The notes under the pieces are model-generated. The model did not search any database. It saw only the letters and a list, made by a program, of their open reading frames with translations, and was not told where the DNA came from. The position numbers and the translations under genes were made by a program. From Burkholderia sp. Nafp2/4-1b (GTDB lineage Bacteria > Pseudomonadota > Gammaproteobacteria > Burkholderiales > Burkholderiaceae), in the NCBI RefSeq assembly GCF_003635165.1, contig NZ_ML058597.1:1014054-1078053 (forward strand): a DNA stretch of 64,000 bases, in the 5' to 3' direction. This document shows positions 34,237 through 43,300 of this stretch, one piece after another; within the stretch, counting starts at the first letter, position 1; each line of letters begins with the position of its first letter.

Positions 34237-34677
34237 AACGAATCGTTTCCCTCGAATCACGTTGGCGCACGTCGATATCGATGCGCTCGAACGGCTGCGT
34301 GCCGCGCAATGCACCGGCAGCAGCCGAAGCCTATGCAATCGGTACATCGACGCGCTCCATGACCGCTGATGGCAGACGACGCGCCGAGTCTGATTAGATC
34401 ATTCGATCCCGACCGGCTTCGGTGCGTCAGCAGACCAAGCGATTCGGCACCGCGTCGATACGACGCCATGCTTCGCGCACGAACCCAACGCCCGAACGGT
34501 GCGCTTGCGAACTGAGCGCGGCTACGCAATTCGTATCATGGCCGCCATACGATGCGCGATGCGACCGCGTGCCGGCGGCCAACGACGCCCCATTGCCGCC
34601 GACACAACGAAGCTAACGCGCAACGCGCGCGGCCAGGTATCCCGATCATCCGCACACCGCTCGCCCGACCTCCGCTC
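34237..34677. other. Divergent promoter region, beta-helix gene / glycosyltransferase
   Basis: About 440 bases without a gene. It contains an element at about 34418-34452 that resembles 47389-47424, and the 23-base near-palindrome at 34532-34554. Both shared elements also lie in front of wzx. Confidence 0.6.
34532..34554. promoter_or_regulatory. Shared near-palindrome CGTATCATGGCC/GCCATACGATG, copy 1
   Basis: 23 bases identical to 47522-47544, made of CGTATCATGGC and its near-mirror GCCATACG, 124 bases before the glycosyltransferase start. Identical sequence in two divergent promoter regions of the same polysaccharide island strongly suggests a binding site for a cluster regulator, such as the BerA- or BerB-like protein. 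Confidence 0.6.
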
Positions 34678-35739
34678 ATGACCGACCTGACCATCGCAAT
34701 CTGCAACTACAACCACGGTGCATACCTGCGCGACGCGATCGACTCGGCGCTCGCGCAGCGCATGCACGGTGTCCGCGTGCTCGCCATCGATGACGGTTCC
34801 ACCGACGATTCGCGCGACATCATTCGCTCGTACGGCGAGCGCATTACGGCGGTGTTCCAGGAGAATCGCGGCCAGGTCGCCGCGTACAACCGCGCGCTCG
34901 AGCATGTGACGTCGCGCTACGTGATCCTGCTCGATGCGGACGACCTGCTCTATCCCGATGCCGCGGCACGCGTGCTGGCCGCATTCGCGTCCGGCGAGTT
35001 CGTGAAGGTGCATTTCCGGCTCGACGTGATCGCGCGGAACGGCGCCCCGACCGGCGCAATCGTGCCGCAGTCGGTGGTCGACGCGGACTGCGGCCGCCTG
35101 TTGCGCGCGGGCTGGTTGTACCCGTCGCCGCCCGCGTCGGGCAACGCGTATCGGGTCGACGCGTTGAAGCGCATCTTTCCGGTGCCGGTCACCGCCGACA
35201 ACCTGCACGGCGCCGATTTCTATGCGATCTACGGGATTGCGCTGCTCGGCGCCGTCCACATGATCGACGCGCCGCTCGGCGGTTATCGCGTCCACCAGCA
35301 ATCCGACGCATGGGTAGCCGGCGATACGGCCTCCGACGCTCCGGCGCTCGCGCTCACCAATTCGGAAGACGCGGCCACCGGTGCGCTGAAGGCCGAACGC
35401 CGCTGGTCGATCCTGCGCGCACTCGCGGCCGCGCGGCTGCACGAAACGCTGCCGAGCGCCCCGCTCGACTTCGCGATCGAAAAGGCCCGCTTCGCCAGCA
35501 CGCTGTATCGCGCGCCGCTCGCGCGGCGCTGGCGCTGGTTCCTGTCCGAATCGGGCCGCTACTGGCATACCGTGCTGCGCAATCCGTTCTGGGGTTCGTC
35601 CAAGAAAGTCGCCGTCGCCGGTTTGTCGCTCGCCTGCTTGCTGCCGTCGTCCGCGCTGAGCAATCGCGCAATCCGCTACCTCTCCAATCCGCTCGCCCGC
35701 GTGCGCAAGACGTCCGCACGACGCACCGACGGGCGATGA
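34678..35739 (+). CDS. Glycosyltransferase family 2
   Basis: A 353-residue GT-A enzyme. It begins MTDLTIAICNYNHGAYLRDAID, with the acidic VLAIDDGSTDDS and the metal-binding DXD-like VILLDADDLLYP. The C-terminal third is helical with a hydrophobic stretch (VAVAGLSLACLLPSSALS) that may attach it to the membrane. It adds one sugar to the lipid-linked repeat unit on the cytoplasmic side. ATG 34678 follows a spacer without a strong ribosome site; longer frames upstream are rich in Arg/Pro and unlikely. First of four same-strand genes of the cluster. Confidence 0.9.
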   Translation: MTDLTIAICNYNHGAYLRDAIDSALAQRMHGVRVLAIDDGSTDDSRDIIRSYGERITAVFQENRGQVAAYNRALEHVTSRYVILLDADDLLYPDAAARVLAAFASGEFVKVHFRLDVIARNGAPTGAIVPQSVVDADCGRLLRAGWLYPSPPASGNAYRVDALKRIFPVPVTADNLHGADFYAIYGIALLGAVHMIDAPLGGYRVHQQSDAWVAGDTASDAPALALTNSEDAATGALKAERRWSILRALAAARLHETLPSAPLDFAIEKARFASTLYRAPLARRWRWFLSESGRYWHTVLRNPFWGSSKKVAVAGLSLACLLPSSALSNRAIRYLSNPLARVRKTSARRTDGR

Positions 35740-36012
35740 CTGCCGCTCGATCGCAACCGACATCGCCGAATCGCTTGTTCGGTTAGCCATCGCACCCAGC
35801 GCGCCGGGCAGCCGCAGCACAATGGTCCGGACCGTTGGATGGATGCGTCGCGATCGAACGGCGGCTTCCGGTCTGCCGCAGAGTCGGTCCGGCACGTCGC
35901 GCATCACGCCGAATCCTGTCGAGGCCGCGCGCCGTCCGTCCGCCCGATCGCGAGATCGAGCATCACCACACGGAACCAATGGCCGGGGTGAGCAAGCATT
36001 CATCAATCAGGA

Positions 36013-37242
36013 ATGCGTAATTTAAATAGCCAGACGATGCGCATGCGCGACTCGTCGGCGACGAACAGCGCGATCGAAGCGACAGACCCAGAGATGACCA
36101 CTGAAAAGATCGTTCATATTGCCGAAGCGTTTGGCGGCGGCGTGCTGTCGATGCTGACCTATCTCGCCAACCATGCCGCGGCAACCGGTGTCGACGTGAC
36201 GGTACTGCACGCGATCCGGCCGGAAACGCCGAGCAATTTTTCGACGCTGTTCCGGCCTGACGTGAAACTCGTTTACGTCGACATGGTGCGCGAGGTCAAC
36301 GTCGCACAGGATCTGCGCAGCGTGCGCGCACTGGTGCGCAATCTGCGCGACTGCCGGCCGAGCGCGATTCACCTGCACTCGTCGAAGGCCGGCGTGCTGG
36401 GACGCATCGCCGCCCGGATCGCCGCGCCGCACGCGACGGTCCTCTACTCGCCGCACGGGCTGTCGTTCCTGCGCTCCGACGTGTCGCGCATGAAACAGCT
36501 CGCGTATCTGAACTTCGAACGCATCGCGGCGCGTATCGGCGGCACCATCGTCGCGTGCTCGGGCAGCGAGCTCGGCGAGATCAACGGAAAGGTTCACGCG
36601 AAATCGGCTGTGCTGGTGGAAAACGGTGTGAACGTGGCGGAGATTCCGCCTCGTCGAACCCGCGACGATCGCAAGGTCGTCATCGGGATGAGCGCCCGCG
36701 CGTCGTTCCAGAAGAACCATGAAGCATTCGCGCGCGTCGCCGCGAAACTGCACGGCACAGACGTCGAGTTTCTGTGGATCGGCGGGAACCCCGCCGAGAT
36801 TCCCGATCCGGCCCAGCGCCGCGCCGTCGCCTGCAGCGGCTGGGTGACCCGCGAACGCGCGCTCGCGCTGACTTCGGAGCTGGACATCTATGTCCAGACC
36901 TCGCGCTGGGAAGGCATGCCGGTCGCGTTGATCGAAGCGCAGGTTGCCGGCATCCCGGCCGTGGTGACGGATGTCGTCGGCAATCGCGACGTGGTGATTC
37001 ACGGCGTGACCGGCTACGTCGCGTCGAACGCCGACGAGATGGAGGCGTACCTGACCACACTGCGCGACGATCGCGAACTTCGCGAGCAGATGGGCGACGC
37101 CGCGCGCAAACGCGCGATTCAACGGTTTTCGATGAGCGCGATCTTCCGTCAGTGGCATGCGCTGTATGGCCTGGACACCGGCGAGCCGCGCATCGACACC
37201 CGCGACTTCAAGCCGGTGGCCGCCGACCACGTCGAAGCCTGA
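36013..37242 (+). CDS. Glycosyltransferase family 4
   Basis: A 409-residue GT-B enzyme. The acceptor half begins KIVHIAEAFGGGVLSMLTYLAN and includes HLHSSKAGVLGRIAARIA and YSPHGLSFLRSD. The donor half has VIGMSARASFQKNHEAFARVA and the EX7E-type SRWEGMPVALIEAQVAGIPAVVTDVVGN. The family is retaining, commonly using GDP-mannose or UDP-sugars. The start is uncertain: ATG 36013 is used, but ATG 36094 (MTTEKIVH) would remove a poorly conserved 27-residue leader and fits the family better. The next glycosyltransferase begins 18 bases downstream. Confidence 0.9.
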   Translation: MRNLNSQTMRMRDSSATNSAIEATDPEMTTEKIVHIAEAFGGGVLSMLTYLANHAAATGVDVTVLHAIRPETPSNFSTLFRPDVKLVYVDMVREVNVAQDLRSVRALVRNLRDCRPSAIHLHSSKAGVLGRIAARIAAPHATVLYSPHGLSFLRSDVSRMKQLAYLNFERIAARIGGTIVACSGSELGEINGKVHAKSAVLVENGVNVAEIPPRRTRDDRKVVIGMSARASFQKNHEAFARVAAKLHGTDVEFLWIGGNPAEIPDPAQRRAVACSGWVTRERALALTSELDIYVQTSRWEGMPVALIEAQVAGIPAVVTDVVGNRDVVIHGVTGYVASNADEMEAYLTTLRDDRELREQMGDAARKRAIQRFSMSAIFRQWHALYGLDTGEPRIDTRDFKPVAADHVEA

Positions 37243-37260
37243 TTTCGATTTCGCCATTCA

Positions 37261-38349
37261 ATGACCGACATGACCGCTCTCAAGAAACCGCAACGACTCG
37301 TCTACAACGGCCGCTTCACCACGCAGAAGACGACCGGCGTGCAGCGCGTCGCACGCGAGCTGATCGCCGCGCTGATCAAGGTGCGCCCGGATGATCCGGT
37401 GACCGTGCTCGTGCCTCCGCAGCCTGCTGCCGCCGTGAACGGCGCGACGACGATCAAGGTGGGCATCTACAAAGGCGTGATCTGGGAGCAACTCATGCTT
37501 CCCCTGTTCGCACGCCGCGGACGCATCGTCAATCTCAGCAATTCGGCGTCCATCTTCATCGGCAACCAGATCATCTACATGCACGACGCGGCGGTGTTCG
37601 ACACGCCCGCGCATTTTTCCCGGCCGTTTCGCCTGTGGTACCGGGCCATGTTCTGGATCCTCGCTCGCACGTCCGTGCGCGTGCTGACCAACTCGTATTT
37701 CTCGCGCGCTCGCCTCGCCCATCACTGCGGCGTATCCGCCGAGAAGATCAGCGTCGTGCCGCTCGGCGCGGATCACCTCGATGCGCTGGAGTCGGACCCG
37801 AGCGTGCTCGCCCAGCATGCGCTGACGCCCGACCGCTTCGTGCTCGCGGTCAGCAGCATGAATCCGACCAAGAACTTCGGCCGGCTGATCGCGGCGTTCC
37901 GGCAGCTTGGCGATCCGTCGGTCGACCTCGTCATCGTCGGGATGAAGAACACCACCGTGTTCGGCAAGCAGGATCACGTGTGCGCGGCGGAGCCGAACAT
38001 CAAGTACGTCGGCTACATCAGCGACGAGCAATTGAAGGCGTTGTATCAGAACGCGGCATGCTTTCTCTATCCGTCGATCTATGAAGGCTTCGGCATTCCG
38101 CCGCTCGAAGCGATGCGCTACGGCTGCCCGGCGGTAGTCGGCAAGTCAGCGGCACTCCCGGAAGTCTGCGGCGATGCGGCGCTGTACTGCGATCCGTACT
38201 CGCACGACGACATCGCGCTGAAATTGCGAACGCTGCTCGACGACGCCGACCTCCGCGCCGAACTCAAGCGCAAGGGGAGCCTGCATGCGGAGCAATATCG
38301 GTGGAGCCGAAGCGCCGAGATGATGACGGAGATCTTCGAGCGCCTGTAG
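37261..38349 (+). CDS. Glycosyltransferase family 4
   Basis: A 362-residue GT-B enzyme of the mannosyl/rhamnosyltransferase group. N-terminal half: NGRFTTQKTTGVQRVARELI, a known start for this type. C-terminal half: VLAVSSMNPTKNFGRLIAAFRQ, VGYISDEQLKALYQNAACFLYPS and YEGFGIPPLEAMRYGCPAVV with the two catalytic-region glutamates. A likely GDP-mannose or dTDP-rhamnose user, consistent with ManC nearby. It follows the previous glycosyltransferase with an 18-base gap and no clear ribosome site, so the two are probably coupled. Confidence 0.92.
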   Translation: MTDMTALKKPQRLVYNGRFTTQKTTGVQRVARELIAALIKVRPDDPVTVLVPPQPAAAVNGATTIKVGIYKGVIWEQLMLPLFARRGRIVNLSNSASIFIGNQIIYMHDAAVFDTPAHFSRPFRLWYRAMFWILARTSVRVLTNSYFSRARLAHHCGVSAEKISVVPLGADHLDALESDPSVLAQHALTPDRFVLAVSSMNPTKNFGRLIAAFRQLGDPSVDLVIVGMKNTTVFGKQDHVCAAEPNIKYVGYISDEQLKALYQNAACFLYPSIYEGFGIPPLEAMRYGCPAVVGKSAALPEVCGDAALYCDPYSHDDIALKLRTLLDDADLRAELKRKGSLHAEQYRWSRSAEMMTEIFERL

Positions 38350-38480
38350 AACATTCAGTTGTACGACACGACGGCCAACTGTTCCCCACCGCACTGTCCC
38401 CCGCGCTCGCTCTCCCTAGAGTGGAGCGACTCTTCATCCCTGTGCGGCGCGAATCTTCACGGGTCGGCCGCTTCTTCGTC

Positions 38481-39533
38481 ATGACAGCACGCAAAATCAG
38501 CCTCGATGTCGCCCGCGGCGCGGGCATCATTCTCGTCGTCTACGGGCATGTACTGCGCGGCGTCGTGTCCGCGGATCTCGTGCCGGCCGGTGCGGCCGAT
38601 GCAGTGCTCGCCTGGAACGACTACGTGATCTACACGTTCCACATGCCGCTGTTCTTCTTCCTGTCCGGCCTGCACGTGTGCAGTTCACTGCGCCGCGCGC
38701 CGCAGGGGTTCCTGTGGTCGAAGCTCAGGACGATCGCGTATCCGTACCTGGTGTGGTCGATCGCACAGGGCGCCATGCAGATCGCGATGGCATCGCACGG
38801 CACCAATCATCCGTTCACGCTGAACGATCTGCTGGCAATCGGCTGGCGGCCGTTCGCGCAGTTCTGGTTCCTGTACGCGCTGATGCTTTGCATGATCGGG
38901 ATCCGCGCGTTCGCGACGGCCATGCCGGGCCTGACACGCGCCCCCATGCCTGCGCGCGCCGCCGGCTGGCTCGCCGGATGCGCTGCACTCGGACTGCTGC
39001 TCGGCGCGGCAACCCGGTGGGGCATCCTGTCGATCACGCTGATGAACGCGCCGTTCTTCGTTGCCGGCGTGCTTGCCGCGCACGCATTGCCCGGCTGGCT
39101 CGAGCGCCACTGCGGGCCGACCGCATGCGCCGCAACGGCCACGGCGTTCGTCGCAGCGGTCGTGGTCGCGCACGACCACGGCAGTGCGACGAGCATCTGG
39201 GCGCTTCCCGCCGCGTTCGCCGGCATCGCTCTCGCGCTGCAACTCGCGCACCGGTATGCGTCGCAGCCGGCGCGCGCGGGATGGCTGGCCGCGATCGGCT
39301 GCGCGTCGATGCCGATCTATCTGACCCACATCTTCGCGATGGCCGCCGTCCGTATCGTGCTGATGCGCGCCGGGATCACGAGCGTTGCGGTTCATCTCGT
39401 GCTCGGCACGCTGGCCGGCGTCGCGATCCCGATGGTCGTCTATCGGGGTGCGTTGCGGACGGGGCTCGCGCGTGTGGCCGGCTTTCCGTCCTGGCCAGGA
39501 CACGATACGGCGGTGCGCACCCGCACCGCTTGA
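38481..39533 (+). CDS. Membrane acyltransferase family 3 (polysaccharide O-acetylation)
   Basis: A 350-residue integral membrane protein with about ten helices. It begins ISLDVARGAGIILVVYGHVLRG, where the His in the first helix is the conserved acyltransferase-3 residue, followed by HMPLFFFLSGLHVCS. The family transfers acetyl or succinyl groups to sugars at the membrane. Last gene of the + strand glycosyltransferase group; a longer upstream frame is open, but ATG 38481 begins the conserved domain. It likely decorates the repeat unit or polymer. Confidence 0.9.
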   Translation: MTARKISLDVARGAGIILVVYGHVLRGVVSADLVPAGAADAVLAWNDYVIYTFHMPLFFFLSGLHVCSSLRRAPQGFLWSKLRTIAYPYLVWSIAQGAMQIAMASHGTNHPFTLNDLLAIGWRPFAQFWFLYALMLCMIGIRAFATAMPGLTRAPMPARAAGWLAGCAALGLLLGAATRWGILSITLMNAPFFVAGVLAAHALPGWLERHCGPTACAATATAFVAAVVVAHDHGSATSIWALPAAFAGIALALQLAHRYASQPARAGWLAAIGCASMPIYLTHIFAMAAVRIVLMRAGITSVAVHLVLGTLAGVAIPMVVYRGALRTGLARVAGFPSWPGHDTAVRTRTA

Positions 39534-39622
39534 ACGTCGCTGTCAGTGACGGTCGGCCACGCGAGCAGCCAATTGCATCGCCGTCGTGCGCCCTTCGTGC
39601 CCGTGTGCACCTGCCGCCGGCG

Positions 39623-40972
39623 TCAGTCCGCCGTCAGTCCGCCCGATGCTGCCGGTTCGGCGGTCGGCGCATTGCCGGCCGGCCACGTCGCGAACCAGCG
39701 GAACACGATGATCGGCAGCACGATCGGGAGGAAATTGCGCCCGCTGAACAGGTTCGGTGTCCGCATGATCTCCATCAGCGACACGTAAAGCACCGCATGC
39801 GCGCAGCACCAGAATCCGTTGCCGCTGCGCCAGCCCGCGTAGCTTCGGCCAAGCAGCCAGCCGAGCACGGCGGCGTCGAGCAGCCCGAACCAGCCCCACT
39901 CGTAGAAATGAACGAAGATGCCGGACGGATTATTAAACTCCGGATCCGCGTAGCTGTTCAGGAACAGGTTGAAGCTGTCGCTCGAATCGAACCACGGCTG
40001 GAACGTCGCGCCGATCACCGGGAAACGCATCAGCCAGTCGAACGTGAACATCGGATGACCCTGGCCCCAGCCGAGCACGGCGAGCAAGCCGGCACCGTTG
40101 TTGAGCGACGTCGAATAGTAGAGGCCCAGCCGTTCGAGCGCGAAGTCGAAGATGTTGTCGTAGACGTTGACGTAATAGGCTTCCCACGACCGGTTGTACT
40201 CGTTCGCGATGAACAGCCCGAACAACAGCGGAATCGCCGCGTAAGGCCCGAGCACCAGCAGCCGCGCGTACCGGCCGCGCAGCCGGAACCGCACCACCAT
40301 CAGCGCGAGCGGCATCGCCATCTCGATCAGCGCGAGCCGCTCCGCGAACAGGAAGCTGCGCAGCAGCGTCAGCACCGCGAGCACCGCCATGTAAACCTTG
40401 TAGCGGTTCAGCCCTTTCGCGGACGTGCGGAACACGTAGAAGTAGAGCGCGACGAAGGGTGCCGTGGCCTGGGTGAACGAACTCAAGCCGGTGACGCGGC
40501 CGATCTGTTCGAGCATGTCGTACGCGGTGGCCTGCCCGTGCAGGAATGCCAGCAACAATGCCGGATGCGCGATGATTCCGCTCATCATCACGAGATTGCC
40601 GAATAGCGCGAGCGTGAACAGCACGTCGAGCACGCGTCGCGGCACGTCGACGGGCGGCGCCGGCGGCCCCCGCCGCGTCTGCACTTCGGTCGTCGCGAGC
40701 CACGCCGCGGCCATCACGACCAGCAGGAACAGTGCACCCGCGAACGCATGGAATCCGTCGAAATAGATCCGTGCGATCGACTTCTGGCCGCCGAGCAAAC
40801 CGAGCGACAGCAGGCCGTACAACGGCAGGATGAACATCAGCACGAGGCGCGCCGGGTCTTCCCACCAATACCCTGTGTAGCCGCGCGCGGCACCGTGCAT
40901 GCGCGAGATCCGGCGCATCGTCGCGGGGCGCTGCCGCGACGCGGAGCCTGCCCTGCCCGCTCGCCGGTTCAT
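39623..40972 (-). CDS. Wzy-like polysaccharide polymerase (O-antigen ligase/polymerase type)
   Basis: A 449-residue inner-membrane protein with about eleven hydrophobic helices and one large periplasmic loop (about 240-350, FIANEYNRSWEAYYVNVYDN and GWGQGHPMFTFDW), the pattern of Wzy polymerases, which join lipid-linked repeat units in the periplasm. Sequence identity in this family is low, so topology and context carry the call. Its ATG overlaps the stop of the wzc gene (ATGA), so the two are co-translated. The wzc-wzy-wza set defines a Wzy-dependent export pathway. Confidence 0.82.
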   Translation of the reverse strand: MNRRAGRAGSASRQRPATMRRISRMHGAARGYTGYWWEDPARLVLMFILPLYGLLSLGLLGGQKSIARIYFDGFHAFAGALFLLVVMAAAWLATTEVQTRRGPPAPPVDVPRRVLDVLFTLALFGNLVMMSGIIAHPALLLAFLHGQATAYDMLEQIGRVTGLSSFTQATAPFVALYFYVFRTSAKGLNRYKVYMAVLAVLTLLRSFLFAERLALIEMAMPLALMVVRFRLRGRYARLLVLGPYAAIPLLFGLFIANEYNRSWEAYYVNVYDNIFDFALERLGLYYSTSLNNGAGLLAVLGWGQGHPMFTFDWLMRFPVIGATFQPWFDSSDSFNLFLNSYADPEFNNPSGIFVHFYEWGWFGLLDAAVLGWLLGRSYAGWRSGNGFWCCAHAVLYVSLMEIMRTPNLFSGRNFLPIVLPIIVFRWFATWPAGNAPTAEPAASGGLTAD

Positions 40973-43242
40973 GACGTGCGTTCGGCCCGTTGCCGCGGCG
41001 CCATCACCGCGGTGTAGCCGGACGCGGCCTGATGCGTATTCGGATCCGCATAACCGTAGTCGTACCGCCCCGGCGCGCCCGTGTAATCGTTGAGGATCAC
41101 GCCGCGCACGTCGATATGCGCGTGCTCGAGCCGCCGCGCGCTTTCGTCGAGCTCCGTCAGCGTCGTCACGCCGCTGCGCGCGACGAGGAACACGGTTCCC
41201 GCGAGCCGCCCCAGCACCAGCGCATCGGCCACCGGAAGCAACGGCGGCCCGTCGATCACGATCATGTCGTAGCGCGACGCGGCCTGCTCGATCAGTTCGG
41301 CGAGCGCGGGCTGCAGCAGCAGTTCGCCGGGATCGGGCACGACGCTGCCCATCGCGATGAAATCGAGTCCCGGCGCGATGTCGCGCTTGAGCGCTTCGTC
41401 GAGCCGGTGGGTTCCCGCTACCACGTCCGACAGCCCGGGCGTGCGGCTATAACGGAATCGCTCGTGCAGCGAACCCTTGCGGAGATCGGCGTCGATCAGC
41501 AGGACCCGTCGTTTCGCGGCGCCGACGAGCGACGCGAGATTCGCGGCGACGAACGACTTGCCGACGCCCGTCGTCGGCCCGGAAATCAGCACGACGGGAT
41601 TCGCCGCCGTCGGCATCGACAGTTGCAGCGACGCACGAAAATTGCGCAGGCTTTCGAGCGCCGCGTCCGGCGCGCCGAGCGGCGTCAGCGGCGCGCGCGC
41701 ATCGCGCCGTCCGGCGTTGGGGCGCGGTTCTCCGTGCGCCGCGACCGGGCTGTGCGGCACCGTCGCGAACACCGGCAGCCCTGTCGTCCATTCGATTTCC
41801 TCGGCATTGCCGATCGTGCCGACGACCCGCTGCCGGACGATCACAATCGCCGCGCCCGCGAGCAGCCCCACCATCAGCAGGCCGATCACCGCAACCGCGC
41901 GATGCGGGCCGATCGGCTGCTCGGCACCCTTCGCCGTATCGACGATCCTCACGTTGCCGGTCTTGCTGGCCCGCGCGAGGATCATCTGCTGGCGAGTATT
42001 GAGCAGGTTCGTGTACAACGCCGTGTCGACGGCCACGTCGCGCTGCAGTTGCAGCACGCCCTGCTCGACGGCCGGCAACCGCTCGATCTGCTTGCGGGTC
42101 GTGCCGAGCGAACGCTGCGCGTCGGCCAGCTGCGCATCGACGGCAACCAGGGCTGGATGCTTCGGCATGAAGCGCGTCAGCAATTCCTCGCGCCGCTGCT
42201 GCAGCGTCTGCACGCGCGTCTCGATGTCGATCGACTGCTGACGCAACGCGAGCGCCTCGTCGCTGGTGTTGACCGTGCCGTGCGATGCGCGGAATGCGTT
42301 GAAGCGGTTTTCCGCCGCTTCCAGTTGCGCCTTCAGTTGCGGCAGCTGGCCGTCCATGTAGCGGATCAGCTTGTCGGCGGCTTCCGACTTGCGCTGCGTG
42401 TTCTGCGCGAGATATGCATCGCCGATCGCGTTCAGCACGCGGCTGTCATGCACGGGATCGATGCCGTCGAGCGTCACGCCGACCAGGTTCGACTGCTTGC
42501 CGCGCTCCGAGATCAGCGCATTCTTCTGCAGCCACGTCGTCGCTGCCTCGTCGCTGTAGCGCGTCAGGTCGAAGCGGGCGCCGGGCTTGCCCGCGACGGC
42601 GCGCACGAACACGTCGACCGGCCCCTGCGGCGTCTCGATGTGCAGCGGCTGGCCGATGCGGCCCTGCCACGCCGGCCCCTTGCGCCCGAAGAAGCCCGCG
42701 CGCTGCAGCGTATAGGTGCCGCCGTCGCCGACGGTGAGCGCGAACCGCTTGCCGAGCAGGCGCTTCGGCACGTCGAAGGTCGCCACGTCGATGCGCTCGG
42801 TGCCGTACACGTAACCGCCCGGCAACGGCGACGACAATCCGTCGGCCGCATCCACGAACCGCCAGCCGATCAGCGGCAGGTAATGCGGCCTCGCATCGAG
42901 GCTGAGGTTGGTGCTGTCGATCGCCCGGTCGAGCACCGCGCGGGATTTCAGCACCTCGATCTCGGTCGCGGCATCCGTCTTCAGATCGAATACCGACGAC
43001 GGATCACCGGTCGGCGACATCGGCTTCGAGTCGGTCGGGCTTTGCTCGACCTGGAACAGGATGTCCGAGCGATAGACCGGCGCCGCGCACAGCGCATACA
43101 TCGCGCCGACGAGCGCGCCCGCGAGCGCCGTGCCGAGGATCAGGCGCCGGCCGCCATGCAGCATGCCCCAGTAGCGGCGCACCGGATAGGACGGCCGCAG
43201 CGTGCGCCCGCTGTGCGGGTCAGGCAGGATCGAAGAAGTCAT
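40969..43242 (-). CDS. Wzc-type polysaccharide co-polymerase / BY-kinase
   Basis: A 757-residue inner-membrane protein controlling chain length and export. Two membrane segments (about 32-52 and 440-465) flank a periplasmic coiled-coil region (about 320-440). The cytoplasmic kinase domain has Walker A GPTTGVGKS (555-563), Walker A' VLLIDADLRKG and Walker B MIVIDGPP. The C-terminal tail carries a short tyrosine cluster (YDYGYADPN, then SGY), fewer than the long Tyr tails of E. coli Wzc, which would be the autophosphorylation sites. It lies between wza and wzy in one operon. Confidence 0.94.
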   Translation of the reverse strand: MTSSILPDPHSGRTLRPSYPVRRYWGMLHGGRRLILGTALAGALVGAMYALCAAPVYRSDILFQVEQSPTDSKPMSPTGDPSSVFDLKTDAATEIEVLKSRAVLDRAIDSTNLSLDARPHYLPLIGWRFVDAADGLSSPLPGGYVYGTERIDVATFDVPKRLLGKRFALTVGDGGTYTLQRAGFFGRKGPAWQGRIGQPLHIETPQGPVDVFVRAVAGKPGARFDLTRYSDEAATTWLQKNALISERGKQSNLVGVTLDGIDPVHDSRVLNAIGDAYLAQNTQRKSEAADKLIRYMDGQLPQLKAQLEAAENRFNAFRASHGTVNTSDEALALRQQSIDIETRVQTLQQRREELLTRFMPKHPALVAVDAQLADAQRSLGTTRKQIERLPAVEQGVLQLQRDVAVDTALYTNLLNTRQQMILARASKTGNVRIVDTAKGAEQPIGPHRAVAVIGLLMVGLLAGAAIVIVRQRVVGTIGNAEEIEWTTGLPVFATVPHSPVAAHGEPRPNAGRRDARAPLTPLGAPDAALESLRNFRASLQLSMPTAANPVVLISGPTTGVGKSFVAANLASLVGAAKRRVLLIDADLRKGSLHERFRYSRTPGLSDVVAGTHRLDEALKRDIAPGLDFIAMGSVVPDPGELLLQPALAELIEQAASRYDMIVIDGPPLLPVADALVLGRLAGTVFLVARSGVTTLTELDESARRLEHAHIDVRGVILNDYTGAPGRYDYGYADPNTHQAASGYTAVMAPRQRAERTS

Positions 43243-43300
43243 ACACGTCAGTCCCGTATGGCGCGACGCGCGGTCGCGATCGCGAAATCCGCCCCGAGCG

